Shown: piece by piece, positions 25,765-36,739 of the stretch
How positions within the stretch are numbered: position 1 is the stretch's first letter
Layout: the number at the start of each line of letters is the position of its first letter
Source: Methanosalsum zhilinae DSM 4017
GTDB taxonomy: Archaea; Halobacteriota; Methanosarcinia; Methanosarcinales; Methanosarcinaceae
Reading direction: 5' to 3'
Length of the DNA stretch: 64,000 nucleotides
NCBI RefSeq assembly: GCF_000217995.1
Contig: NC_015676.1
Location: 124,001-188,000, forward strand
Position numbers and translations under genes: made by a program
Notes under the pieces: generated by a model
What the model was told of the DNA's origin: nothing
Databases searched by the model: none
What the model saw: the letters and a program-made list of their open reading frames with translations, nothing else

Positions 25765-28700
25765 TCATCTATTTTTATATTTGATACCTACCAATGCTAT
25801 CACTGAAATCATTAATAATGCGATTAATATGATAGTCACTGGAAATTCTCCTTGAACTGTATCATCCAAGGGTTCAGATTCAATTCCAGGCTCTTCTTTT
25901 GGCTCAGATACAACATCTCCAGCCAATTCATCACCATTTATACTAAATATTGAAAACCCAGTATTTTCGGCAACAAAATAATAGAATCTATCATCCTCAC
26001 CCGTTTGTTCAGTAGGTAATCTATTCCATGCACCATTCTCATATTTCTCTTTTCGAATAGTGGTTTCATCGATGTTCTCTTGTTCAACCCAATCTTTACT
26101 CACACGGAAATAAATCAAAATATTATCCGCAGTATCTTGATTGATTGTACCACTTCTTCCAACACCAATATTTAAATAACTATAGACCTTTCCTGTTGAC
26201 TCTGGTACGTTTGCAGGCCTTTCTCTTAATGTTTGTACATTAGATATAACACGACCTTCATCTCTTTTAGAATTAAAAGATATTTCTGTTACAGGAACAT
26301 CATCGCTAACTATATTAAACGTAGTTGTTCTGCCTGGTATAACACGTTGAGATGATGAAGCACTATGTTCAATATTATCAGCATCATCGTATGGTGGACT
26401 TACTGAACTTCTCATTGAACTTGATGAATCAGGTTTAGGTTCAGGTTTTGGTTCTAATACTTCATAATGATCATACATACTCAATAAATATGGATAACCA
26501 TCATTTACCAGAGAATCAATATTCCAAACATTAGTGAAATTCCAGTTTGGTTCAAATGTTGATACCTGTTTCATATTCGATGTAGATATGCCTGTTACAT
26601 TTGCATATTCACTCATATTTCCTACACCTATTGTTTGTCCAGATGTATCAATGTCCCAATATGAACTTAATATAGTTCCATCTGTTTTATTTCCAACTAA
26701 TCCACCTACATCTTCACCACTACCAACCACATTGCCAATAGAATATGAATTGGTTACATTTCCACCATCCAATATTATGCCAACTAATCCACCTACTGAA
26801 TTATTGCCTATGACATCACCAGACGAATGTGAATTATATATTGTGTTGCCCAAAAATGTACCCAATTCTACACCAACTAATCCACCAACATAATCTCCAC
26901 CTTGTACATTTCCAGTCGAAAAAGACTCATTTATAAATGAATTCATCGAATATCCAACTAATCCACCTATAATATTTGAATAATTGGAACTAATAATAAC
27001 ATCACCAGTAGAAAATACATTAGTTAGTTCTGAATCAGGGGTAAATGTAAGACCTGCAAATCCACCTACAAATCGAACTCCTTGTCGTGGATAATCAATA
27101 TAAAACACATCATCAGGTTTTATACTATTATCACCTAAAATATTAATACCAATATCTCCCGTTGAATAAGAATTTACAATATTTATATTTTCATTGGATA
27201 AAACAATAAAACCGGTATGACCGCCTATAAATTCAATTCCACATCGTATATTTCCATCATAAATTTTCTCATCACCTAAGATGTTTATATTTATTTTACT
27301 ATCTGAATATGTATCATTAATATCCCCGTCGAAATTCACACCACTAAAACCTCCAACGTTATTAATAAATGAACCGATAAAATCATCATTAAATTCTAAA
27401 TTAATATCAAATGAAGAATTTGAATTTAATATGTCTCCACCCGTTTTATCATTACCATTCACACCAATAAAACCGCCTATAAATGAGATTCCAGCATTTT
27501 GTAAATATTCATTCACGCTTAAATTGAGACTGCCTTTTGAATATGAATTGGAAATATCTCCATCATTTTCACCAATGAAGCCACCTATTAAACGGATATA
27601 ACTATGATCCATAAATCCATTAATATCAATATTTATATCAACATTAGATGATGAATCATCTACATTTCCATCATCATTGTAGCCAATAAATCCACCTATT
27701 CTTGAAAATTCCATATAAGAGTTTATAGTGTGATTTCCTATAATTTCAATATTCATTTCACCATTTGAATGCGAATTAGTTATATTTCCGAATTCATTAT
27801 AACCTATTAATCCACCTATTTCGGTAATTTTATTTGTTGATACATTCCCATTAATTGAAATATCAATGTTGCCTATGAATTCAGAATCTGTAACATTACC
27901 CATATTATGTCCTACAAGACCACCAATAAGTTGAATATCGTCAGTTAAATCACCATCAAAGTTGATAATAATGTCTCCTGTTGCATGTGAATTAATAATT
28001 TCTCCCTTATAATCTTGATATGCCATATTTATTCCAACTAACCCACCAGCAATGTCTGAACTGAATATCTTACCTGTTGCATATGAATTTTCAATAAATC
28101 CTACATTCATACCAACTAATCCACCAACCCTCTTATCGCCAAACACATCACCATTAGCATGTGAATCTTCAATATAACCTTCGCTCATGCCAACCAGTCC
28201 ACCAACTCGGTCTATACCATTCACATCACCATTAGCATATGAATTTTCAACATGACCTTCATTCATACCAACCAGTCCACCAACTCTTTCTATACCATTC
28301 ACATCACCTGTTGCGTATGAATTTTTAACAAGTCCTGCATTCATACCAACCAGTCCACCTGCAAAAAAATCACCTGATACATCACAGGTAGAATATGAAT
28401 TTTTAATAGTCAATAGCATTCCACCTTCACTACCAACTAACCCACCTACAAAAGCAACACCCTGTACAATTCCTGTTGAAAATGAATTATCAATAGTTCC
28501 ATCTTTATTCCAACCAACCAATGCACCCACATTCTCTCTACCCATAATATTTACATTAATCAATCCAATGTTCGAGATTTCTGCACCGGAATTAGTTGTA
28601 CCAAACAAACCAATACCATCTTCATTAGATCTATTAATATATAAATCACTTATTTCAAAACCCTGACCATCAAATGTTCCTGTAAATTCATTACTTAAAT

Positions 28701-30966
28701 AACCAATTGGTGTGAATCCTTGACCATTATCCCAAGTTTCAGTTACAGATGCATCAATGTCATTAACTAAAATATAATGTTTATCTAAACCAAATTCCAT
28801 TGCTTGTAATTCTTCAACTGTTGATATTTCATAAGGACTTTCAGTTGTTCCATCACCATTTTCAAATAATTGATATGATTCAAACAAAGAATCAATATAT
28901 GGATAACCATTATTTACGGATGGATGATATTCCCAATCAAGATTACTATCGAAATTAAATGTGTCCAATGATTTTGGATATGTTAGATTTTCAGTAGTAT
29001 CTCCATATCCACCACTTGATTCAATTAAACCCGATGTCTCAATATTCCAATATGAAATATCAACAATGCCTATGTTTTCACCAATTAAACCACCCGTATT
29101 ATAATTACCATATACTTCACCAATTGAATATGTATTCATAATAACTCCATCAGCATCATTTAAACCAACTAATCCACCAACATAATCATTACCATTTACA
29201 TTTCCAGTAGAATATGAACCCTCGATATTCTCAAAATTATAACCGACTAATCCACCTATAAAATCATTACCATTTACACAAGCATTTGCATATGAATCAT
29301 CAATAGTCCCAGAATTAATGTTTCTACCTACTAAACCACCAACGTCATTATTTCCATTTATACAACCATTTGTATATGATCTCTCAATAGATCCTGCATT
29401 TTCACCAACCAATCCAGCAACTCTGTTATTACCAAATATAGTTCCAGTTACATATGATTTCTCAATGTATCCTGAATTTTCACCAACTAATCCGCCTACT
29501 CTGTCACTACCAGTTATAGTTGCATCAATCAACCCAACATTTTTAATTTCAACAATAGAATCTGTAACTCCAAACACACCAACATGATCATCAGTTGGTC
29601 TGTTAATATGAAGACCAGTTATTATATGATCAAATCCATCAAAAGTGCCTGTAAATTCATCACCCTCGCTGCCTATTGGATTAAATCCTTTTCCATCATA
29701 CCAATCAGTAGTTCCAGATGCATCAATATCATTACTTAATCTATAATGTGCATCTAAGAATATATCCATTGCTTGTAATTCTTCAATATCACCTATTATA
29801 TAAGGTAATTCAACAGTGCCATCACCGCTACCAAAAACTGCATAGGAATCAAACAAAGGCTCTAAATATGGATAACCATCATTTACAGAACGATGTGTTG
29901 ACCAATCACCTGTAAAATCCCATGAATCAAGTGTATTTTTTGTATTTGGATATTTTAAATCCTCAGTTGTTATTCCATAACCACCATCTGAATCCGTTAC
30001 ATCTGTGGCATCGATGTTCCAATATGAGTTAATAATTGTTCCATCTTCTTCTACATTATAACCTATCAAACCACCAACTGCTGTACCAGTGTCTTGTACA
30101 TTAGTGCTAGAATAAGAATCAACAACAGATCCATGATTTCGACCAACTAGACCACCAACATAAAGTGAACCTTTTACATACTCTCCACTCATTACATATG
30201 TTCTCTCTATATTACCAGTATCAATATTTTGACCAACTAAACCACCTATCATATGACCAGTACCATTAATATTACAAATTACATATGAATTTAAGATATT
30301 TCCATGGTTCTGACCAACTATACCACCTATCACACTCTCTCCTTCAATCATAGTATATACAAATGAATTTTCAATATCTCCTTTATTAGTTCCAACTAAT
30401 CCACCAATATTACCATCTGCTAATATGTACCCAAGTGAATGTGAATTATTAATCTTACCCTTATTTTTTCCAGCCAATGTACCTACTATGTTCGAACCAG
30501 AAATTTGTGCATTTCTCAAGTTTACATTATTTATTTCACCACCAACTCCTATTGTTCCAAATAAACCAATACCAAATGTTATTTCTGGTTTATCAATATA
30601 TAAGTGCATTATTGTATAATTTTGTCCATCAAATGAGCCTGTAAAACCTCCATCTGTTGGATTACCTATTGGTATAAAACCCACACTATGACTATCATAC
30701 CATTCTTTTGTCTCAGTTGCATCAATATCATTCATTAAAGTATAGTTTGCACCCAGATCATAACGCACTTCCTGTAATTGATCAACATTAGTTATCTGAT
30801 ACGGATTTCCAGGTGTTCCATCACCTTCACCTGAAAATCCTATTGCTGCACCTTGACCAACAAATGAAAATGTAATCAAAAATAATGCCATACATAACAA
30901 TAATACGTTTTTAAACGATACCATATTTAATACGTTTCTAAAGATCAAACTAGTATATTTGGTCAT
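25765..30966 (-). CDS. Giant GLUG-repeat surface protein with PGF-pre-PGF domain
   Basis: 1733 residues. An N-terminal signal segment (VLLLCMALFLITFSFVG) is followed by three blocks that each open with GDGTxxxPYxI and a YxLxNDIDA strand, and by more than 30 GLUG-type repeats (VGGLVGxNxGxIxNSY). Near residue 1530 a Ser/Pro-rich linker leads to a PGF-pre-PGF domain (VPVTEISFNSKRDEGRV, then NTGFSIFSI). A Pro/Glu-rich stretch and a C-terminal membrane segment with tail KYKNR end the protein. It is exported and anchored, probably an adhesin or envelope layer. Repeats of DNA and protein here favour recombination and length change. AAAGGAT lies 10-15 bases before the ATG. Confidence 0.9.
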   Translation of the reverse strand: MTKYTSLIFRNVLNMVSFKNVLLLCMALFLITFSFVGQGAAIGFSGEGDGTPGNPYQITNVDQLQEVRYDLGANYTLMNDIDATETKEWYDSHSVGFIPIGNPTDGGFTGSFDGQNYTIMHLYIDKPEITFGIGLFGTIGVGGEINNVNLRNAQISGSNIVGTLAGKNKGKINNSHSLGYILADGNIGGLVGTNKGDIENSFVYTMIEGESVIGGIVGQNHGNILNSYVICNINGTGHMIGGLVGQNIDTGNIERTYVMSGEYVKGSLYVGGLVGRNHGSVVDSYSSTNVQDTGTAVGGLIGYNVEEDGTIINSYWNIDATDVTDSDGGYGITTEDLKYPNTKNTLDSWDFTGDWSTHRSVNDGYPYLEPLFDSYAVFGSGDGTVELPYIIGDIEELQAMDIFLDAHYRLSNDIDASGTTDWYDGKGFNPIGSEGDEFTGTFDGFDHIITGLHINRPTDDHVGVFGVTDSIVEIKNVGLIDATITGSDRVGGLVGENSGYIEKSYVTGTIFGNNRVAGLVGENAGSIERSYTNGCINGNNDVGGLVGRNINSGTIDDSYANACVNGNDFIGGLVGYNFENIEGSYSTGNVNGNDYVGGLVGLNDADGVIMNTYSIGEVYGNYNTGGLIGENIGIVDISYWNIETSGLIESSGGYGDTTENLTYPKSLDTFNFDSNLDWEYHPSVNNGYPYIDSLFESYQLFENGDGTTESPYEISTVEELQAMEFGLDKHYILVNDIDASVTETWDNGQGFTPIGYLSNEFTGTFDGQGFEISDLYINRSNEDGIGLFGTTNSGAEISNIGLINVNIMGRENVGALVGWNKDGTIDNSFSTGIVQGVAFVGGLVGSEGGMLLTIKNSYSTCDVSGDFFAGGLVGMNAGLVKNSYATGDVNGIERVGGLVGMNEGHVENSYANGDVNGIDRVGGLVGMSEGYIEDSHANGDVFGDKRVGGLVGMNVGFIENSYATGKIFSSDIAGGLVGINMAYQDYKGEIINSHATGDIIINFDGDLTDDIQLIGGLVGHNMGNVTDSEFIGNIDISINGNVSTNKITEIGGLIGYNEFGNITNSHSNGEMNIEIIGNHTINSYMEFSRIGGFIGYNDDGNVDDSSSNVDINIDINGFMDHSYIRLIGGFIGENDGDISNSYSKGSLNLSVNEYLQNAGISFIGGFIGVNGNDKTGGDILNSNSSFDINLEFNDDFIGSFINNVGGFSGVNFDGDINDTYSDSKININILGDEKIYDGNIRCGIEFIGGHTGFIVLSNENINIVNSYSTGDIGINILGDNSIKPDDVFYIDYPRQGVRFVGGFAGLTFTPDSELTNVFSTGDVIISSNYSNIIGGLVGYSMNSFINESFSTGNVQGGDYVGGLVGVELGTFLGNTIYNSHSSGDVIGNNSVGGLVGIILDGGNVTNSYSIGNVVGSGEDVGGLVGNKTDGTILSSYWDIDTSGQTIGVGNMSEYANVTGISTSNMKQVSTFEPNWNFTNVWNIDSLVNDGYPYLLSMYDHYEVLEPKPEPKPDSSSSMRSSVSPPYDDADNIEHSASSSQRVIPGRTTTFNIVSDDVPVTEISFNSKRDEGRVISNVQTLRERPANVPESTGKVYSYLNIGVGRSGTINQDTADNILIYFRVSKDWVEQENIDETTIRKEKYENGAWNRLPTEQTGEDDRFYYFVAENTGFSIFSINGDELAGDVVSEPKEEPGIESEPLDDTVQGEFPVTIILIALLMISVIALVGIKYKNR

Positions 30967-31430
30967 AATTTGAATTATCCTTTAAATTTGATATAAGCCG
31001 AATGAAGTGGCTATGTATATGTCATTTAATAACTTTTTTATCTGTACTTTAATTCTAAGAATAATTTCTACTGTATTTAAATATCAAATAATCTTTGCTC
31101 GATACGAGCGAAGACTATTTAAAGATCAGATATCATATAAGTATTGCACAATTTTGTGTAATATGAAATAAAATATTGCAAATAGGGTTTGTGGCTATCG
31201 AAAATCGAACCGTAGTCCGCGCGGGACTATTACCTTTTTTTTAACTCTGTCTTGCATCTTATCAATAGCAACTGTCAATCTATTCCAGTCCAGACCACAC
31301 CAACTGATATTTGTATGATTATTTTCAAATATATTGTTTCTAAATACTTTGTTTTCTAAATTTACTGATTACAAAATGCTTTTATTGAACCAGATACTTA
31401 TTTATTCTCATAATATATCGTAGGCAGGAT
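30967..31430. other. Boundary between the accessory and core halves
   Basis: 464 bases upstream of the GLUG gene and of the PGF-CTERM gene. It contains a dyad GCTCG-ATA-CGAGC near 31100, a palindromic stretch ATTGCACAA/TTGTGTAAT near 31145, and the terminator-like hairpin listed separately. No gene seen. Confidence 0.5.
31213..31242 (+). terminator. GC hairpin followed by T8
   Basis: TAGTCC (31213-31218), loop GCGCG, GGACTA (31224-31229), then TTACC and eight T (31235-31242). Stem plus T-run is terminator-like on the plus strand, but no plus-strand gene precedes it for kilobases. A short RNA ending here is possible. Confidence 0.45.
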
Positions 31431-32546
31431 TTGATGTGTTCTAGATTAATTGTTATGGTGCTGTTTCTTGGAGCTGCATTAGCCTGCCCTGCAGGTGGTA
31501 CTGAATATCAGGAAAATCCTGGTATAGTGATTTCTGATATTTATTCTGATATCAGCTCAGGTGATGTTTTGATCTATTCCGAAAATGAGTTCCGGGATAT
31601 GAGAATGCAGATTCAGTTATCCAGGAAGGACAATGTGCTGCAGACCGTGGTTATTGATATAGATCATATCAGGGTTGGTTCTACGACTATGAAGGCCTTT
31701 AGCTGGGATATAGGGGTCACTGAAGATGGACTGTATACAGTCACTGCCAGTATATATGACAATGATCAAAAATTAACGTCTGTTACCTATAATTTCGTTC
31801 ATGGAAGGCCTGCGATTTCAAGTATTATGGTTGACAGTGTTTCCTCAGATTCTGCCGGGATGTCGGTTATGATAACTCCCCATCCTGGAGTACCTGCAAT
31901 TATAGATCTGACATTCATGCTTGTAGATGGCAGTGATGTCATCTATGCCAGGTCCATGAAAAATGTCCCTGTCCACACAGCTACCACGACTGTACATGAG
32001 AACTGGGATCGCATCCTTGATGCTGGTAGAGAGTATGAAGGAAGGGTAAAGATCGACATTCATTCTCCAGTTCAGCGTACAGTTTCCTATGTAAAACCAT
32101 TCTATGCAAGCGAAAAAGTTACAATCACCGATGTGTTCAGGGACAGGAGAGGCTCAAGCATAACTCTGGAAGGTGAATCGCAGGTACCTTTTGAAGGATA
32201 TGTTAGGTTTACTGTGCTGGAACCATGGAATGATCCTGAAAGAACTGTTCAGGTAATTGAGCAGAAGTCACCCCTGCTCCTTTCCGGGGATGACGAAACT
32301 ATAGAGGCCATATGGGATAAGCCACTTGAGCCGGGTAAGTACAGGCTGATCATTGAAGCTGCTGGAAGTGGCGGAGCAGTGATTGACATAAAGGAAACGA
32401 TTATAGAGGTTGAGGAGCGAAGGGTACAGCAGGTTCCTGACAATAACGAGGAAAATGACAGTATAATACCAGGATTTGCCGGAGTATATGCACTGATTGC
32501 ACTGATCTCAGCAATGCTTATTCTGGTGAGAAAGCATCGTCATTAA
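31431..32546 (+). CDS. Secreted protein with PGF-CTERM sorting signal
   Basis: 371 residues: a signal peptide with a lipobox-like LACPAGG, beta-rich repeats of about 100 residues (three blocks with similar strand patterns), an acidic linker (NNEENDS), and a C-terminal IPGFAGVYALIALI membrane segment with basic tail RKHRH. The last part is the PGF-CTERM signal recognised by archaeosortase A, so the mature protein is probably lipid-anchored outside the cell. The function of the ectodomain is unknown. It is convergent with cysS. Confidence 0.85.
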   Translation: MMCSRLIVMVLFLGAALACPAGGTEYQENPGIVISDIYSDISSGDVLIYSENEFRDMRMQIQLSRKDNVLQTVVIDIDHIRVGSTTMKAFSWDIGVTEDGLYTVTASIYDNDQKLTSVTYNFVHGRPAISSIMVDSVSSDSAGMSVMITPHPGVPAIIDLTFMLVDGSDVIYARSMKNVPVHTATTTVHENWDRILDAGREYEGRVKIDIHSPVQRTVSYVKPFYASEKVTITDVFRDRRGSSITLEGESQVPFEGYVRFTVLEPWNDPERTVQVIEQKSPLLLSGDDETIEAIWDKPLEPGKYRLIIEAAGSGGAVIDIKETIIEVEERRVQQVPDNNEENDSIIPGFAGVYALIALISAMLILVRKHRH

Positions 32547-32548
32547 TT

Positions 32549-33960
32549 TCAGGAAATTTTTTTGATCCTTGGACCTTCCTTTGTATCCTCAATGGTATAT
32601 CCCAATTCATGTACCTTCTGTCTTAGTAGATCAGCACTTTCCCAGTCTCTTTGCTTCCTGGCAGTCTCTCGTTTATCTGTAAGCTGGATAACCTCTTCTG
32701 GAATCTGTTCCTCATCTCTTTTTTCAAAAAGGCCCAGAACATCGGCAAAATTGGTGTACTGTGAAAATATGGCTTCCAGTGTAGGTACATCTTCTTTTGT
32801 TTCCATGTATATATTGGCTATACGGGAGAGTTCATGGAAAGACTTAAGAGCAAGCTGGGTATTGAAATCATCTTCAAGGGCTTCTCTAAAATCCATGTCA
32901 AGCTTTTCCATTTCACTGATCATCTCAGGGTCAGGAGTGCCTTTTCCTCCATCTTTGTTCTGCAGAATAAACTGCAGTTTATCATGTGTCTCCTTTAATT
33001 TCTGATAATTGTTTCTTGCATTGTCTGCAAAGCTGTGTGTATAATTTAGTAATTTCTTATGATGTACCGAGAGGAACATGTATCTTACAACCTCGCCGCC
33101 ATAGGTCTCAACAAGGTCTGAAAGCGAGAGCACATTGCCCTTTGATTTGCTCATCTTCTCCCCGTCAACCAGGAGATGTTTGCCGTGTATCCAGTAACGG
33201 ACAAAAGTTTTCCCTGTCAGGCTCTCAGCCTGGGCAATTTCATTTTCATGATGAGGAAATTTCAGATCCTCTCCGCCGGAATGTATATCGACTGTAGGTC
33301 CAAATTCCTTCATTGCCATTACAACACATTCAGTATGCCAGCCAGGCCTGACCTTTCCAAAGGGACTTTCATAATAGATCCCCTGCTCAACCTCTTCCCG
33401 GGTAGAAGCCTTTAGCAGTGCAAAGTCTCTGGGATTGTCCTTGTCATACTCATCCACATCAACCGAAGCTCCGATCCTGATCCTGTCCAGATCGATTTTT
33501 GACAGTTTTCCATATTCCTCAAATGATGAAATCTTAAAGTATACAGACCCGTTCTTTTCATAGGCAGCACCCTTTTCAACCAGTTTTACAGCAAGATTTA
33601 TCATACCTTCAATATTCTCTGTAGCTCTGGGATATGCAGATGCGCGTTTTATGTTGAGCTGGTCCAATCCCCTGAAGAACTCTTCTGTATATATCCTGGT
33701 AAATTCTTTCAGGCTCATACCAGCCTTTTTTGCTCCTTCAATGGTCTTGTCATCGATATCTGTGATGTTCATGACAAGCTTTACATCAAATCCCAGATAT
33801 TCCAGTGTCCTGACAATTGTGTCGGTCATCAGGAATGTTCTGTAGTTTCCTATATGAGGTGTACTGTACACGGTAGGTCCACAGGCGTAGATTGAAACTT
33901 TTTTGTCCTCAAGCGGTGCGAATAATTCTTTTTTCCTGTAAGGGTATTGTAGACTTTCAA
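32549..33960 (-). pseudogene. cysS: Cysteinyl-tRNA synthetase, frameshifted near the N-terminus as sequenced
   Basis: The main frame begins within the HIGN region ([17 protein letters not shown]) and has the KMSKS loop ([10 protein letters not shown]), the zinc-binding HTECV and [10 protein letters not shown], and the C-terminal anticodon-binding region. It joins L-Cys to tRNA-Cys. The N-terminal residues [10 protein letters not shown] are read in the preceding frame from a TTG at 33960 (or GTG at 33972), and the rest ([18 protein letters not shown]) one base over. The break is at an A6 run (33929-33934). The second frame has no start codon before GTG at 33871. This is either a sequencing error or true inactivation; many Methanosarcinales also have the SepRS route, which would allow loss. 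Confidence 0.85.
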
Positions 33961-34225
33961 GATCGAATTCACATCTTTTTCAATTTGTTACTCTATAATG
34001 TTTTTAACCTATATTGTTATTTTGCTGTATATCATAAGCTGATCTATTATGAATTATTATTTTCTGATGAGGCAATTATAGCCATTATGAGATATCAGCA
34101 ATCATTATTAAATAATTTTGAGTGAACTATTAAAGATATTCTTTAGTCTATATCCTTAAAATCAGAATATATTATAAAGTATCAGATCTTATTTTCATTA
34201 GTTAGTTTAAGGTAAAACGGGTAGT

Positions 34226-36724
34226 ATGCAGAACAATACTGGTAACGGTATGGAACTTGAAATCCTGAGAAGACATATCCATGCAGTTGTTTTCAGAAGA
34301 CAGCTCCAGGATCCTTGGAGATTATCTTTTATTGGCTCAAATATTTTTACATTAACAGGCTACTCTCAGCAGGATTTTCTTGAAAATAGACTCAGCTGGA
34401 GGGATATTATATTTAGCAGAGATCTGGATCGCTTCGAATCTCTGGTCAATGATATAGCTGCCGGTTTGGATGATGAATATGAACTGAACTACAGGATACT
34501 GAATTCTGAGAATGATGTCGTTTCAGTTCAGGAAAATGGGAAAATCATATTTTGCGGATCGGATTGTTATGTTGAAGGGATAATTTTGCCTGGTCCCAAA
34601 CATGAGGCAGAGAATGTATATTCTTTTGATTTTAATGGAAGTGGAGATGTACATTATTTTCTTCTTTCAAACTTGCCGGGAATGGCATATATGTGTTTGA
34701 ACGACGATAACCGGACAATGAAATTTGTAAGTGATGGTTGCCTTGAACTTACAGGATACCGGCCAGAGGACCTGATCGGCAACCGGGACTTTTTTTTCAA
34801 TTATATCATACGCCCGGACTGGCGAAATACTCTGAAGGCTGAATGGCAAAAAAGGATCTTTGAGCAGAGTGTATTTCATTTTGAGTATCCCATAATCACT
34901 GCATATGGAAATGAAAAGTGGGTATGGGAGCAGGGAAGGATTGTGTACTCCCACGATGGAGAGATTATTGGGATTGAAGGTTTTATCAGTGATATAACAG
35001 ATAACAGAATTAAACGGGAACGACTTTCAAAAAGTGAGGAATTGTTCAGGGGTCTCTTTGATACAATACCCAGTGGCTGTGCAATATATAAGGTGATCAA
35101 TGATGGGTCAAGGGGAAGTGACTATATTGTAACCGATTTTAACCATACTGCCCTGAGGCTTGAGGGCAAGGGGAAAGAAGAGGTTGTTGGCAGATCACTG
35201 TACGACCTCAGGCCAAATATTGACCAATATGGCCTGATTGATGTGTTTCAGAGAGTATGGATAACCGGTGAATTTGCCTATTATCCTGCCAGGGTCTATT
35301 CGGATGAAAGATTTGATAACTGGTATGAGAACTATATATTCAAAATTCCAACAGGGGAAATTGTGGCCATCTATAATGATGTTACTGACAAGGTGAAGTC
35401 CCAGCAAGCTCTTAGAGAAAGTCAGCAGCGATTGAGTGCCCTTTTTGAAAATGCCATGGATTCTATATTTCTTGTAAATGACAGCATGCAGTACGTTGAT
35501 GTAAATCCTGCAGCCTGTGAACTGACCGGTTATAGTAAAGAAGAACTTCTGAAGATGTTCATCTCTGATATATCCCATCCTCAAAAGCACGATATTGCGA
35601 AAAGAATGTGGAAAAAGTTCATTGAAGATGGAAAAATGTCCGGTGAATATACTATACAGAGAATGGACGGACAGCTGGTAGAGGTTGAGTTCTTTGCAGC
35701 TGCAAATATTATTCCAGGTCTTCATCTATCCATACTTCGTGATATCACTGAACGCAAAATGACTGAAAAGAAACTGAGGGAAAAGGAGGACTATAACCGG
35801 TCAGTTGTGGGTGCGATCCCTGGAATGATCATAAGGTCTAACAGCGAGGGTGAATATCTTGATATCCTCAAGTCTTCTGAACTGAAACTCCCTTTTAAAG
35901 TAGAGGAGATGCTGGGTAAGAAAGTAACTGATGTTTTCCCGCAGGATGAAGGCCAGCGCATACTTATGCATATAAAGATGGCACTTGGAACCATGTCTCT
36001 TCAGGTAATTGAGTATCCCTTGCAGCTTGCAGATGGAAAATTCTGGTTCGAGGCCAGAATAGCTCCACTAAATGAAACAGAGGTTATTGCACTTATTCTG
36101 GATATAACGGAAAGAAAACACCTGGATGAAATGAAAAACAAGGAAATTCTTCTAAAAGAAGTGCATCACAGGGTTAAAAACAATCTTCAGCTCATTTCCA
36201 GCCTTCTCAATCTCCAGTCCAGGAATTTTGATTCACATTCTGTAAAAAATGCATTTACAGACAGTCAGAACAGGGTACGTTCAATGTCGCTTGCACATGA
36301 AAAACTGTACCAGTCCCCGGATATGTCAACAATCGAGATGTCTGACTATATCAGAAGTATTGCAGGATATCTGTATCAGATATACAATATGGCCGAGCAT
36401 ACAGAGATGATAATTGAGACTGATACTGCGTATTTCAGTGTGGACACTGCAGTACCCCTTGGTCTTATCTTAAATGAACTGGTTACAAATTCACTCAAAC
36501 ACGCATTCCCTGAAGAAAAGAAAGGCTCTATCACCATAAGATTTACCTGTGAAGATGGATACACACTGGAGGTAGCGGACGATGGAATAGGAATTGGTGA
36601 TGTCTCTGCATCTGAATCGTCTTCTTCCCTTGGGCTGAAAATCGTATATATGCTGGCAGATCAGCTAAATGGCACAGTTGAGGTTGACACCAGCAATGGA
36701 ACGAGTTTTACTGTTTCTTTTTAA
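34226..36724 (+). CDS. Multi-PAS sensor histidine kinase (HisKA_2 type)
   Basis: 832 residues without membrane segments. It has about five PAS domains (near 25-115, 145-260, 270-380, 395-510, 525-625), with typical LTGYSQQDFLEN, LTGYRPEDLIGN and LTGYSKEELLKM strands, then HisKA_2 with HHRVKNNLQLISSLLNLQ and HATPase_c with LNELVTNSLKHAF and VADDGIGIG. It is a soluble sensor that autophosphorylates on His; the signal is unknown. The kinase half is a paralogue of the accessory kinase at 22626. A TATA-like ATATTATAAA lies about 50 bases before the ATG. Monocistronic and convergent with the CDC48 gene. Confidence 0.9.
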   Translation: MQNNTGNGMELEILRRHIHAVVFRRQLQDPWRLSFIGSNIFTLTGYSQQDFLENRLSWRDIIFSRDLDRFESLVNDIAAGLDDEYELNYRILNSENDVVSVQENGKIIFCGSDCYVEGIILPGPKHEAENVYSFDFNGSGDVHYFLLSNLPGMAYMCLNDDNRTMKFVSDGCLELTGYRPEDLIGNRDFFFNYIIRPDWRNTLKAEWQKRIFEQSVFHFEYPIITAYGNEKWVWEQGRIVYSHDGEIIGIEGFISDITDNRIKRERLSKSEELFRGLFDTIPSGCAIYKVINDGSRGSDYIVTDFNHTALRLEGKGKEEVVGRSLYDLRPNIDQYGLIDVFQRVWITGEFAYYPARVYSDERFDNWYENYIFKIPTGEIVAIYNDVTDKVKSQQALRESQQRLSALFENAMDSIFLVNDSMQYVDVNPAACELTGYSKEELLKMFISDISHPQKHDIAKRMWKKFIEDGKMSGEYTIQRMDGQLVEVEFFAAANIIPGLHLSILRDITERKMTEKKLREKEDYNRSVVGAIPGMIIRSNSEGEYLDILKSSELKLPFKVEEMLGKKVTDVFPQDEGQRILMHIKMALGTMSLQVIEYPLQLADGKFWFEARIAPLNETEVIALILDITERKHLDEMKNKEILLKEVHHRVKNNLQLISSLLNLQSRNFDSHSVKNAFTDSQNRVRSMSLAHEKLYQSPDMSTIEMSDYIRSIAGYLYQIYNMAEHTEMIIETDTAYFSVDTAVPLGLILNELVTNSLKHAFPEEKKGSITIRFTCEDGYTLEVADDGIGIGDVSASESSSSLGLKIVYMLADQLNGTVEVDTSNGTSFTVSF

Positions 36725-36739
36725 TTGGAGTTTTTCCAT

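Noticed and set aside
26534-30619. Long plus-strand open frames inside the 1733-residue GLUG gene
   Set aside because: They are antisense shadows of the repeats (Pro/Thr-rich, no ribosome binding sites).
31190-31235. tRNA gene fragment as an integration site
   Set aside because: GGTTCGATTTTCG on the minus strand looks like a T-loop, but the flanking bases cannot form a 5-bp T-stem and no acceptor stem exists.
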